Assembly (NCBI GenBank): GCA_038373885.1 | Contig: JAWZYV010012337.1 | Span: 1 to 64,000, forward strand | Reading direction: 5' to 3' | DNA: 64,000 nucleotides | Origin: Cheiracanthium punctorium | Taxonomy: Eukaryota; Arthropoda; Arachnida; Araneae; Cheiracanthiidae | In this document: piece by piece, positions 34,084 through 46,240 of the stretch | Position numbering within the stretch: position 1 is the first letter of the stretch | Layout: the number at the start of each line of letters is the position of its first letter | Notes under the pieces: model-generated | Databases searched by the model: none | Told to the model about the DNA's origin: nothing | What the model saw: the letters and a program-made list of their open reading frames with translations, nothing else | Program-made: the position numbers and the translations under genes

Positions 34084-34194
34084 TCCCTAGTAGCACAATT
34101 AGTCCAATAGACGTTTAAAACACGTTTTTTAACGTCACAAAACGTGTTTCCAACGTAATTTGAACGTTTTTTGAAATAGTTGTGCTACTGGGGT
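34084..34194. mobile_element. 111-bp palindromic MITE with CCCTAGTAGCACAA ends
   Basis: The ends CCCTAGTAGCACAA and TTGTGCTACTGGGG are flanked by TTATTCT (34077-34083 and 34195-34201), a perfect 7-bp duplication. The interior is itself palindromic and rich in ACGT/AACGT. The ends resemble those of the 18.7-kb segment at 3186-21854 (CCCAAGTAGCAA). Confidence 0.75.
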
Positions 34195-34201
34195 TTATTC
34201 T

Positions 34202-36211
34202 ATAAAATGCTGAATCGGTGCTTTGATATTAAACGGAGGACTTTGACAGCATTGTATTTATTGAGTTATTCATTTTTCTGTTGAAACCCTCAATGAAAGA
34301 ACTATTTCCGTTCATATATTTTGCATATTATTATTTCAGTAATAAAATACAAACAACCTAAATTCAAAAACGAAACAGAAGATAAAATTAGCTGATATGT
34401 TTTGAATAAGTAAAAAAGCGCTTGCACTAAGTAAATAAACTAATGATTAAAAATATAAATACCTTTTTTAAATATCCGTAGACATTAAATAAAAAACATT
34501 TTTCCTGATACACTGAAATCTTGCCATATGTTTAAAAATTTTATGCATAAAAGCAATATTTTGCATCACACCTGTTTTATGTAATATGTTCTAAACGCAA
34601 ATTTAAAATATTTATTAAACATATAAAATCTAAAACTTTGTTCACGCAAACTAGTTTACAGGACTAATAACAAATCTTCATCAAGCAAAAGAAAATGCTT
34701 TCAAACTTCAAGAATAATCGAAATTGCTGAGCAGTGTACATAAGCTTAAGTTATTAAAACATTCATAATACCGAAGACACATAATTTGTAAACAGGAAAA
34801 TCACCCAAGAAAAGCCTTTCTTATCCAAGAAAACGCTAACAAAATAAGTATTATCGGTAAATTACTTGCAATATGGAAGCAATTATTTGATCATGCTTTC
34901 AATAGGTTTTTCGTTGCGTGTGCTATCCTGCTTGAAAGAAAATTATTGCCTCTGAACTTAAGTTCTTTCTGCATCACGCAAATATGCTTTCACGAAAGGG
35001 ACGGGATTTTCAGTCACTATAATCAGCACTACTAGAAATGTAAATTTCATTAATATCTCTCGTGTTTTTAGCATATGTTTGTAATAGATGCTTCAATTGT
35101 TTGCTCCCAAATGATAATGCATGAGTGTATTTTTTGTTTTTATGTCTTGTTCCTATTATGATGCGTTCATTTGTTTGCTGTCATTTTAACGCATAGCATA
35201 AACATATGATCAGGTCACAGAGTCGTTCAAAAGGTAAAGTCCAATGGCCAATGTGTGAGGTCATGAGGAACAAGACTTGCACAGGAAGATGGGGGAGGTC
35301 AGAAACGCTATCGTTACCTTCACGCAAACAAAATTTTTCAAACGGTGTGAAAATATTTTTATTGTATAAAAATGTATTTAAGTACAAAATATAAGTGAAA
35401 ATACTGCAACACATAGTATGTACACAAAATGTGCCATCTTGATTAAACGATCTGTATTATGAGGTTTATGGCCGATGGAAAGGACACAGGCCCTCTGCCA
35501 ATACTAAAGCATGAGTACGTTACGTCTAGGAACTGACATACATACTCGCGTAAATATGCGGGACATGTTAATCATCCTTAAGCATTGGAAAATTAGATTT
35601 TTTAAAATGAATAAAGTGATAAAATAAAAAGAAAGTTTGTGAAAAAACACACATAAAAGGTTACTTATAAAGCAAAACGATCGTTTCGACCAAAAAATTG
35701 TTTCGGTCTTCATCAGACAAGCACTTTCGTCTTACTGAGCAGAGGGAACAAGTGTGTTTTTTCATGAATAAAGTGATTTTATTAAATACCATGAAAATAA
35801 ATCAATTCCGTTGAAAAAATAAAAACTCAGGCGGACTTCCTTATCACGATACACTGGCGACCGCAAAAATATACCGTCGTAAATGGACTGTTGCAGCACC
35901 CCAGTTGCAGACGCTCAAAATTCGTTATAAGTACTTAATAGTGACTTTGAAATACTGTCTTGATAAGCGGAATTGCGTGAAAATCGACTGCCGGGATAAC
36001 GGGGTTCGAGGATTCTTTTTTTTTAATCTCATTCATGGGATTGGTAATAGTAAACAAGCAAAAAATGTTTTAGTATATATTTTTATGACTATCAGTTATT
36101 TCATGAATAGTTATAATTACTTTTGATTAAAATACAGCCCACGCACCACCTCATGTTCTGATGAGAATATAATAATAAAAGTAAAATGACATATGCAACA
36201 TTTATCAATAT
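34202..36211. other. AT-rich filler, no gene seen
   Basis: No supported coding sequence or repeat boundary is visible. Confidence 0.5.
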
Positions 36212-36219
36212 ATCCTAGG

Positions 36220-36387
36220 CAGTGTCGTAGCCAAGCGGGAGGAGGGTTAGGGGGTCACAACCCCCATGAAGAATTTTTTTGTCATTTAAAATGTGTATTC
36301 TTCACTCCGTTATCACACACACGTATACATATACGTGAGTTGCAGTAGTCGTAAACCCACCATAAAAAATTTCTCGCTACGACACTG
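36220..36387 (+). mobile_element. hAT-type MITE, family A, copy 2
   Basis: The ends CAGTGTCGTAGC and GCTACGACACTG enclose 168 bp and are flanked by perfect 8-bp duplications ATCCTAGG (36212-36219 and 36388-36395). The interior is an inverted relative of 20326-20480, including the ATCACACACACGTATACAT region. Confidence 0.88.
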
Positions 36388-36395
36388 ATCCTAGG

Positions 36396-36938
36396 AAGAT
36401 TATATGAACACTTTAATTTTACGTTAGCTTATAAAAGAAAACAATGCATTAAAATCGGCAATGTTTACTTTAAATAATCCTAAATCTATTTCTTTCTGGG
36501 AGTTATGTATAGGAAAATATTAGAAATACTTATAACATGCAAAATATTTATAAAAATAAATTTATTTATACGAAGAATACATTTAAAAGATGTGGTGGAG
36601 TAAAAGGGGCAGTCGTGACAATGTGATTGTTAAAAAGAGAATTTTGATGCTGTTCCCATGGGAAGTCCACACAGGTGGAAAATAAATTAGAAGGGGCGCC
36701 AGTTGGACGACAATTGGGACACAATAAGCCCAATGAACTGTCAATATTAAAATATTTATGGCGGTCCCGAAAATGGTATTCAAATTTGGAGGGGTACATC
36801 GCCCCATTGCCCCAACTACAACTGTGATTCGGCAGAGGGCGGAGATTATTCCAGAGCGTTAGCGGCTGAGTGCTGGCTACTAAAGTCCCACCTGAAAGCT
36901 GGTTGTGTTGATGGAAAAGAGCAGTGACCACATCATCA
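36396..36938. other. GC-richer patch, no gene recognised
   Basis: About 36590-36930 is distinctly GC-richer and carries overlapping minus-strand open frames of up to 129 codons with no recognisable domain. It may be a decayed repeat. Confidence 0.35.
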
Positions 36939-37161
36939 TAATGGTGAATATACAAATTGGTTTTTTTTTACTTCCCGTGATCGTGACCTTAAAATACAAT
37001 TGGGTATATGTTATTCCGCAAAACCACATCTCCCCCGATACTTTGTTAATCCAGACTTTAATCAAAATGTGGTTTTGCAGAAAACATATACCCAATTGTA
37101 TTTTAAGGTCACGATCACGGGAAGTAAAAAAAAAAAAAAAAGTTTGTATAGTCACCATTAT
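36939..37161. repeat. Long fold-back inverted repeat (~95-bp arms)
   Basis: The left arm (CATAATGGTGA... through GTGATCGTGACCTTAAAATA... to CCACAT) is matched by the inverted right arm ending TCACCATTATG, with few differences, around a loop of about 37 nt at 37032-37068. TGACCA occurs just outside both arms. A transcript would form a near-perfect hairpin. Confidence 0.85.
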
Positions 37162-38490
37162 GAGTGACCATTGTTTTTTGATTATCTAATAATAAATATG
37201 TGTTATTTACGGCTCCTATAACTTTTAGATTATTTCAGTGTTTGGATGTATTCCATTATTTACTTCTTTTCGGAGCTATTCCAGGATACTTGCCAGGTAT
37301 ATTATTCGCGGCAAAACTCCACTTTTCGATCATTTTCGGCCTTAGCATTCATTAGATTTTAATAGTTTCAAAATTGCACAACTCCACCGCGACAAAAGAC
37401 TTATGGAATCACAAAATCACACCTAGTAACTAGCTTTTAGAATTTCAAATATGTTAATTTCTGAAGTTAAATTGGTAAAATTCTTCAATCATTTTAAATA
37501 CGTTACTTTTCTACATTTTTATATTCAGTTTTAGAGATCTAAAATCCTAAATTCTACCTTTAACACTGGATCGACAAACCTCCTGGCATTTTATCATCAA
37601 AATTATGTGTAATAAGTCTACAACGGCGGAATATTTATCGAATCCCTAAATCAAATGTTTAACACGCGTCAAATACATGGAAGAACTTTACAGTTTTGAC
37701 ATCCAGGTATTGATCCATATTTATGCTTCAATTTAAATTTCACCGAAGTTCCGGTACGGATTGAGCTTACTCTAAAACAGGTATTTCACAAGCAAAATTA
37801 ATAGATAAATTCTACAGAATGGGCGATAATCCTTCTATCTTTTTTTATGTTTTCAAATTTGATGAGATTGCAAAACCGAGATTAAATTTTAATTATATTT
37901 TTTTATAGGCTGTATCGACTAAGACTGTTTTCTAGTATGTTTTTATGTGTTATAAGATTTATAACTTTAATAAAAGATTTAGACAATTAATTGAATTAGA
38001 TAAAAACATCGTAAAATAATAGTACTCATAAAAACGATAACTCATAGTAAATTAATTGTTAAATTCCTCTCACGGGCATGCTTACTGCTAAAATAACTAG
38101 ATAAATTAAAATAATATGTATGTATTTTAAATTATATCTTCAAAAAAAATAACTCAAAAAATATTTTTATCATGATTTATATCAAACCATCTGGATGCGT
38201 GTTCCAAGATTGCGAAACTATTTGGATCGCAGTGTAGTTTTTTGATTTCACGAAAACATGCTGATATCTAGTTTAATAATACGTTTGTAAACGTTTAACG
38301 TAAAAATAACGTCACAGAGTAACTATTTTCATTTTCTACAATTTTCATGTTCTTGTATATGTTTTTAAAGAACTTCGAAAGTTGAGGCTTATAGGTTCAA
38401 CGGTGGGTATATGTATAGAACACAAAAACAGAACGTATTTTCATTGTCATTTACAAGGGGCAGCCATATGAATACGGGATTCATTTAAAA
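37162..38490. other. AT-rich filler, no gene seen
   Basis: Nothing is supported here. Confidence 0.5.
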
Positions 38491-38499
38491 AAAAAAAGT

Positions 38500-38900
38500 A
38501 AATAAACTGGTAATTATTTCAAAAGTAATCGTCGTAAATTTGACACTTATGTCACTGTGAATCAAGACAGCCCATGCCTTTATGGGGAAAAAAAATGTTT
38601 AGGGTTGCCTACAGAACCATGATTGTACACAGGCGTTCACTTCTTCATCTAAAGCACATCAAAGGTCGCCCATGACTTCCTTGGGGGCTTTGAAAAACTG
38701 TAAATTGAGGAGATTACTAGACTGTGTAAGTGATTTCCATTGAAATTACTGCAGAGTCGGCAGGGTCTTAGTCGAAATAGACTTGGAAACTTGAAGGCTG
38801 GCATTATCGCGTAACAGAATGATGGCCTCCGTCAACAAGTCTAGACGTTTGGAATTAATGGCGCGGTTTAGTTTCTTTTAGAAAGTTCCCATGTTTAGTG
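38500..38900 (-). pseudogene. Mariner-type transposase C-terminal remnant
   Basis: Minus-strand translation gives IILLRDNASLQVSKSISTK (about 38829-38773), matching the R-D-N-A-R-P-H region around the second catalytic aspartate of mariner/SETMAR-type transposases. It is followed by a decayed L-L-N-L-Q-F-F block where S-P-D-L-S-P-C-D-F would be, then DEEVNACVQSWFCRQP and KGMGCLD. Several in-frame stops show it is dead. The N-terminal part upstream of about 38900 is not recognisable. Confidence 0.6.
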
Positions 38901-39290
38901 CGTTAAATGTAACACAATCAAGAAATCAATTGTACATCGCTGTTTCTCTTTCCCAGGTTTCATAGTGATATTGGATGCACGCGCGCCTTGTTGACCTCAC
39001 TCTGAGGTCGTCTGACATACAACATGACGCAGCAGTGACGGTTTGAGTTGTTCCACCGAATGGAAATAGCGGGCACTTCCGTACACAAACGCGTTACCAA
39101 CTTGCGATCTATGATAATTTTGTAGTCGGTCCCGCGTTTATTTATTTATTTTATTTTGTTTATTTAATTATTCGTGAGTGCCTCTCATACAGGGTGATTA
39201 TATAACAAGAATAGCCGTCGGTGTTTCTTATTACCTTTAAGTCCGCCTGATTGGGCAACTATTGTAACGCTGAATTGCAATGGTTTAAAC
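38900..39290. other. Unassigned sequence, perhaps more of the mariner remnant
   Basis: It is somewhat GC-richer than average and lies directly upstream of the minus-strand mariner remnant. No motif is recognisable. Confidence 0.3.
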
Positions 39291-39299
39291 CTTGTTTAA

Positions 39300-39750
39300 A
39301 CCATTATAGAACAGAAATGGAGGCATAGAATGTCAGTTAATTCTGTGATAATTTTATTTTTCAAAAACATAATTTAGTTCAAATTTTTTACATTATCATT
39401 CCTTATAGCAAATGTTGAAAATATTTGCCAGCATTTTGAATGCAAACAGGAACATTTCGAAACAAGTTTTTTGACGCACTTCGTAACATTGTTTGTGTTA
39501 TGGACGAGATTTCTTCAGTTAGGATTTGTTTCAACTAAGCGATGTTTGCAGGACTTCTATGGAAAACACTCACACACACCACACACAGTTGCTGTAAGGA
39601 ATGATAATGAAAAAGAAATCAATAGTCTTTTTCAAAAATAAAATTATCACAGGATTAAGTAACATTGTGCGTCCCCATTTCTGTTTGACCTCACAAATAA
39701 AATTGTAACAGTCCAACAGTGTTGCAAATTATCTCCCTCATTTCAACAAG
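39300..39750. repeat. Two tails of a mariner-type family in inverted arrangement
   Basis: The minus-strand copy (about 39570-39300) has a peptide ending VCIQNAGKYFQHLL before a stop at about 39410, followed by the tail with ATTATCACAG. The plus-strand copy (39585-39740) carries the same tail in the opposite sense. Together they make an imperfect inverted repeat with arms of about 100 bp. The same tail occurs at 815-930. Confidence 0.55.
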
Positions 39751-42700
39751 GTTCAGACGATTATACTTTAGTGTTATAACAGCTGTCCATCAGCCAGATT
39801 TAATATTAACAAGATAAACCAACGAGTACTCTTAAATTGATCATCCTTCATAAGGTCATTAGTTAGCGTTTATATGCCAACAGACTTCGGTAAAATTTTA
39901 CTATGAAAAATTATGATTTTGATTAGAAAAAAAATGTATAAAATGGTAACTGTTTCGAAATTTTCGCCCCAAAAGCACAAGTGTTAAACATCAGTGGATA
40001 TATTATTCTGTCTTTCGTTTTCTTAATATATCAAAGGTAGCCTCGCTGCAGCATCAAATTTCCATCCGCAGGCCCACTGTACTATTTACTATATCTATCT
40101 AAAACATTTTACATGAATTTATATAAATTATAAATCAATTATTTCGCGGTACGTAACGCCAGCAATAACGCATTTTTTGTTTGAGAAAGGCTCCTCGAGT
40201 TTGTACCCTAGAAAATAACACTAGAATTTCCAACTTTATTTCTAAAAATTACAGCAAAATTTATTTACCTTATAAAAACATCAAGCACAATAAAATACAA
40301 GGTATAGCCCACTGCATTTTATATTTATGTATCGCCTTAAACTTGCCATAAATTGATCTTTTACGTGTTTGAAAAAAAAATGAACATCCTTTCTTAAAGT
40401 TTTCGTAACTATCGCACACTTCGGCGAAAGTTTTCAAAGATCGGTGTCCACGCGACACAAAACATATACGGAGCATTCTGAAAAAAAATAAATGTTAGTG
40501 GAACGCTCGAGTTTGAACAGGAGAATAGATAGCGGTGAAAAGTTTGATTTTGAAGGGAAATTTAATGCATATTCTAAGCATGAAATTTTGCCAAAAAGTA
40601 AAGAATAAATTAAAGAAAGGGTTTAAAAATTTCAATGTATTTAATAAATAATCAATGATGTTAGTGAAAAAAAAAATTTTTTTATCTGTAGTATTCTTTA
40701 TGAATTTGTTTAGATTTATTGTGTAGTAAGATGGATACTGAAAGGATAGTTAAGGTAAATTCCTTTTATAAAATTTTTAAATCTTGAATTGTAGCATACG
40801 GAAGTACGTCGTGCTAATTGGTTTTCAATATACGGTAGTGTTTAAAAAGGTTCTCCCTTTTACTATTTCGTAAGTCCATGGGTTCACGGAGAGCTTACCA
40901 ACGTTACGGCTGACCAATGGCCGAGTGCATACGATACTGAACATTTCTAGATGGTTGAAATGTGAATGTCTGGTGCTCTAACCTAACGCGCGGATTTCTA
41001 TCTAACGGTCTGGACCTTTAGGCAATTTTCTCCAGTTGTAAACTGCATACGGGTCAGAGCACCCGATTCTTAATAGTCCACCGCCCAACACATACCTCCT
41101 TGAAACGCATAGCATTCTTGCAACTTCTTCATCGCAAACCTACATTTAAGTCAGTCTTGAAACACTTGCTGTTTTCTTACTAGATATGTTGGAGCCAGCA
41201 CAGTTGTTAGAAAAATCTACAGATTTAACAAATTTTGCTTGATCCAGAAAACACAATTGTTCAAAGCAGCACAGTATATGATAGTTTCAAAATTATCATA
41301 ACGAAACTTTAGTAAAATTAGAATAAGAAAAATAAGATTGAAAAAAACTCGACTCCAGACATTTTTAAATATGTACAAGAGATATAAGTAATAAAGCTAA
41401 AATAACCGAATTAGAGGATTTTAAGAGAGAAATTGGCTGTTTTCCATATTTTTTAATCAATTTATTAATTTCAAAGTTAATGAATGATTATTTAGAACGT
41501 AGAAGATCCATTTAGGTTGTGTTTGAAACGAAGCTGTTTTAATCTCAAAATTTTTGAGTTAAGGGGAAGTTAGTAATGTAATGTAATTATAAGAAAATTC
41601 TGGTTCAAACATAAATGTGCTAACTGTAATTTACCAATTTTTTCTTGGTATCGGTATCACATTGATCAAAGGTGGGACTAGAAGGTGTGAAGTAAAGTTT
41701 CAAAAGTTGATAGTTAATCTTTGTAAAAATTCGAAATTTGGAAATGCCGTAACTTTGCAAAATAACCAACGTATTGAGACACGCACGATTTGAATGGTTG
41801 CCTCAGACTTTTAGACAAATTATTAATTAATTGAGATCAAGAGGTATGAATGAGTATTATAGCTCGCAAAAGAAGAAATAAACACCATGTGTGATTTTTT
41901 TCCTATAAATATGACAAACGCAATTAATCCTAAAACTATAAACCTAAAATTTCAATCCTGCATTATTTAAATCCTGAACATCTTAAATATAATAATAACA
42001 TGTTTTCAGCAAATTTTATGTAATTTTTTTAGAATACATGTACTTGATCTGTGCTAAAAACAAAACAAACATTTTTTAAGATAAATATCTCTATATATTC
42101 CTTCCATTTAAATTTTCCTTTGTTTCCAAAAATCTCTAATTTCAAACTTTGCTAATCATTTTACTTGAAATTCACAATACGTTTCCAATAATTACATAGC
42201 ATAGTGCAAAATTAAATTATTATAACTGAAAGTTTCAAGAATCAGTCCCTTTTAAATTCAATTCCGACTAAAATTTATAGGATTTTCTAACTAGATTTTT
42301 TTAAATGATTTTTACAATAAAATCTTTTTTATATTTATGTACGTATTTAGATATCGATGGGATTTATGTATATTATGCAGTTTAGCAGTTTTAATTATTT
42401 TAATTTCTGAATATTTGTAAGAATAGAATAATTTGTACAAGCCACATGTAAGAATACTGTTTCACTAACGCATTATTGCTGAATTGCATGTTCTTAAAAG
42501 ATGATCGGGGATTGTCGTTTTTCCTGAAAACGAAATCATAGCTAACTTCGGAACACTTTTCGTCTAAACGAGTTAAGAATTATAATTTCACGTAACAGCA
42601 CTGAATATCGAATGCTAAATTTAAGCGTAACATAGATATGATATTCTTTTGTTTTCAAAGGATTTGGATACAAGGCTTTTTTTGTTCCTGCATGTGCTGG

Positions 42701-43494
42701 ATGTGCATTTTGTGTTCTGAAGTTAACTATTATTTTATTTTTGTTTGATTGTATTTTATGCCTTTAGTTCAAAAGCGAATAGCTTCTGTAGATCCGTTGC
42801 GCTAAAAAATGAATGCTAGCTATCTTAGCAAACTTTTATGATTGAAAAATGTCCCTTTTTTCATAATATTTTAATCGTTTTTGAATACTGAAGAAATATG
42901 TAAAACTCTACAACCTTTTCCAATTAGCTACAAACTTAAATAATATTTACAGCTAAGCCATTTTCTTACTGTAGATGCTTCGCCTTTGTATATAAACATG
43001 AAGTTAAAAATTAAGGGGTCTGAACGAAAAAAAAAATTAGATATTTTCTTCCAAAAAATGGGTTAAGTGAATAAAAATTCGATACACTAATAATACCGTG
43101 CGAGAAGAATCGGTAACAAAAATATTTGCATCGTAATTTAAAGACGGCCGATATGCAAATGAGAGAGAGAGAGAGATTGGCCAAAAAGGATAAATTATAA
43201 TGTTATTGCTCTAATAAGAGGTGCGGTCACCTGGTACAGCTATGAAAGCGTGTGAACTTTCATATTGTTACCTAGTTTTTCGAGCAACAGTTGTGGGTGT
43301 AATTCTTGTTTTTACAAAAGTAACAACTTTAACGCCTAAAAGTTCCTGTGAGAGGAGGCTGTCATCATGCAATGACTTTTCCTAGAGCGTTCTATAAGTG
43401 TTGTATGGGATTAAGGTCTGAATACGGAGTTCAAATCGCGGACAAATTTGTTTGTTCATATCGTGGTCAAACTTGTAACTTTATTTTTGGCACA

Positions 43495-43497
<3 letters not shown>

Positions 43498-43536
<39 letters not shown>
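43498..43536. repeat. TA microsatellite
   Basis: A pure TA tract of about 19 units. Confidence 0.9.
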
Positions 43537-43539
<3 letters not shown>

Positions 43540-44248
43540 ACGTGCCTGTGTGTTTACGAGTATTAATAGTTCAAAAATAAAAGAATTTTATATCCGAGAA
43601 TTCCGAGAATGGGAACAGAAAATGTAGAGAAAATGAATATCATTTATCATGAATTCAAAATTAAATTTATAAATACAGCTGAATCTATATAAAATGATTA
43701 ACTATTAAGGTAAGCATAATAAATAAATAAAATTTTCATTTTAAATATTTAGCGTCAAAAATTTTCTCATCTACAGGAAGATTGTTCATCTTAAAAAATA
43801 TAAATAAATAAATGTTTTCTGCAAATGAAGTATCGACTTATGTCCTCCGGAAACATAAACGTAAAGCATGATAACTGAATATTTTACATCACTTCATTGA
43901 TTGCCCTCTGCAGTAGACTAAAAATGTACATGGTTGGAGAAAAATGTACCTTAAAATATTTTCCCAAGTGTGAAATAAGTTCGTAAGTTTAGTTACATTA
44001 GGTAGATATTTTCAAGGGGTAAAAAAGTTTTTACGTGTGCTTAAAACATGCATATATTATTTATTTCTACTTCAAAATGCAGTGATGCTTATTTAAAAAC
44101 CATGAATACAAAGTATCGAATGACATGTTTCAAAAACAAGGAAGCATGAATAAATAAATAACCTTTGACAATCTTTTGAATTATTGCTAAAATATTTACA
44201 CGCAAGATTTTTTTCTATTTTTTCCAGAGGTTTTACATGCGGTTATAA

Positions 44249-44251
<3 letters not shown>

Positions 44252-44289
<38 letters not shown>
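44252..44289. repeat. TA microsatellite
   Basis: A pure TA tract of about 18 units. Confidence 0.9.
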
Positions 44290-44290
<1 letters not shown>

Positions 44291-44599
44291 CATACAAATA
44301 ATCTTTCTATAAGTATTTGAAGGAGAACATTTTAGGAAATTTTGTAAAATAGAGTAAAATATTTATTGCATTTTTTTAAGAATCACTACTTTTTCTAGTG
44401 TAATAGAAATAAAATCGAGCATTAAAAACATTTACTGTAATTTTCTGTAAGAAAATATAAGTGAACATCTGTACTGAAAACGATAAAATAGTGCAGACTG
44501 ATGTTGATAATTTATATGAATAAATCATCAAAAGTTACAGCTAAAGGTAAAACAAAGGCTGCACGGTCGGGTGGAAGAAATGACCCTTAAAAATATAAT

Positions 44600-45065
44600 T
44601 TTTTTTTAGATTTTAGTTTGATTATAGTGAGGAAAAGTTGCCTTTTATGTTCAAAAAGAATTTTTGAAAATTTGGTTGCAATACTAAAACATCTTGAGAT
44701 GCTACAAAGAGGAATTACATTTGTGAAAAATTGCAAAAATTGCAAAATTGTAAAATGGGTCTTTTTTGTAGATTTTAGCTTGGTTATAGGGCGTAAAAGT
44801 TGACTTTGATGTTCAAAAAGAATTTTAGAAAATTTAGTTGCAATACTAAAACATCTTTAGGTGCTGCAAAGAGCTTGACATTTCTGAAAAAAATTGCAAA
44901 AATTGTAAAATTGTAAAATGGTCCTTTTTTATTTTATTTTTTAGATTTTAGTTTAGTAATAGTACGGGAAAATGTCCTTTTAGGTTAGAAATTATTTTAA
45001 ATAATTTGATTGCAAAACCATAATATCTTGAGGTCCCGCAAAGAGCTTGAAGTTTGTACATAAAT
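44600..45065 (+). repeat. Three-unit satellite, ~165-172-bp period
   Basis: Units start at GATTTTAGTTTGATTATAG (44609), GATTTTAGCTTGGTTATAG (44772) and GATTTTAGTTTAGTAATAG (44944). Each carries AAAAGTTG or AAAATGTC, then ATTGCAATACTAAAACATC-type and GCAAAGAG blocks in the same order. A related single unit lies inverted at about 53435-53570. Confidence 0.8.
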
Positions 45066-45301
45066 TGAAAAAAATGAAAATTATAGACATTGATGAAACA
45101 GTTTTTTATGAATTACTCGTATATATATATAATGTCACAAAAGATTGTTTAAAATACGTATATAGGCTTTATAATTGGAAAAAGTATCAATTACAAAATA
45201 TATTAACAATAAATAACATTTGTATTGTCAAATTTTGTATTTTTTACATGTGTGTCCTCAATGATTAAATATGCTACAACTGCAAAATGAATGTTTTTAA
45301 T

Positions 45302-45547
45302 TCATGGACAGATTAAACTTTTAAAATTAAATTTTGGAATATCCTGACGTAAGTGAATTTTTGCTCTTATAAATCCTTCTCTTGGAATTGAATCACAGAT
45401 ATTTTGAGCCGATTCGGTTCCCAGTCTTACAGCTCTTTCCAACACTTTAATGTGACAAGGAAGCCGGGGAAAGTCTATAACTGGGTCCACTTTATTATTT
45501 GGTTCAGCTTCAAATTGCTTTCCGCATAAAGTTTTTGAGAAAGTCAC
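45302..45547 (-). pseudogene. Fragment of an unidentified, probably transposon-derived protein
   Basis: An 81-codon minus-strand frame contains DFPRLPCHIKVLERAVRLGT followed by SREGFIRAKIHLRQDIPKF-like sequence with conserved-looking P-C-H and R-E-G-F-I-R motifs. The composition is protein-like rather than AT noise. From memory it resembles the C-terminus of multi-copy, transposon-like proteins annotated in arthropods, but I cannot name the family. Upstream minus-strand sequence (45560-45850) may be a broken continuation. I see no start or splice context. Confidence 0.4.
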
Positions 45548-45559
45548 TATAAACTTTGT

Positions 45560-46240
45560 TTAATAAAGGTGGGGTGGGGATTCAGTTACATCATTTCCAG
45601 GCCATAAGATTATGTCGATGTAATCTTTTCCATCGAATTTTTCCTTTGGAACTTCGATGTCCTTTTGCTGTCTGACTCCGCCTCTCTACTTTCTGATATT
45701 GCCTTCAAAACACATCGAAAATCACGTAGTCTTTCATTTTTGCGTTTATCACACAGCATGGCCAAAAGAAGATTTTTTAGGAGTAGCTAAGTTCCTATTT
45801 CTTTGAAAAATCGGGTCTATAACGGTCTTGAGATCGCCAGAAAGCTAGTTTCAATATGAGATGAGGTTAAATAGATGCTTGAAGCCATAACTACATGAAT
45901 GTGTTAACTTAATATTAAACCATACATGCGAGTACACTTTCACGATGTAATCAGCTAGAGACATTTAAGATTTTTAGTTGCCATATATAATCTAAACAGT
46001 CTGTTGGCTAATGTCAGCCACCAGGAGTAAGCAAGTTTCCAGTTTTTTTTTTTTTTTTAAGATAATCTAGTGAGCAATTTCTACTTAATACAGCGATACG
46101 CATATCTAATAAATAAAGGGTGTGTAAGAATTCCCTCCCATGCTTGGAAGGCTCATAAAATATATATATATATATTACCAATACAGCAACAAAATCCCTT
46201 TATTTGAGAAAGAAATGTTACAAGTTTTAAACTTCCGTGA
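45560..46240. other. Unassigned sequence
   Basis: A possible broken upstream part of the 45302-45547 fragment, then AT-rich filler with a poly-T run and a TA run near 46160-46176. Confidence 0.35.

Larger units (their letters stand above)
39750..44590. other. AT-rich filler with TA microsatellites, no gene seen
   Basis: This is 4.8 kb without a supported gene. TA runs occur at 43498-43536 and 44252-44289, and a GA run near 43161-43175. Short open frames show only composition bias. Confidence 0.5.

Noticed and set aside
36566..36955. 129-residue protein on the minus strand
   Set aside because: Overlapping frames in a GC-richer patch, no recognisable domain, no start or splice context.
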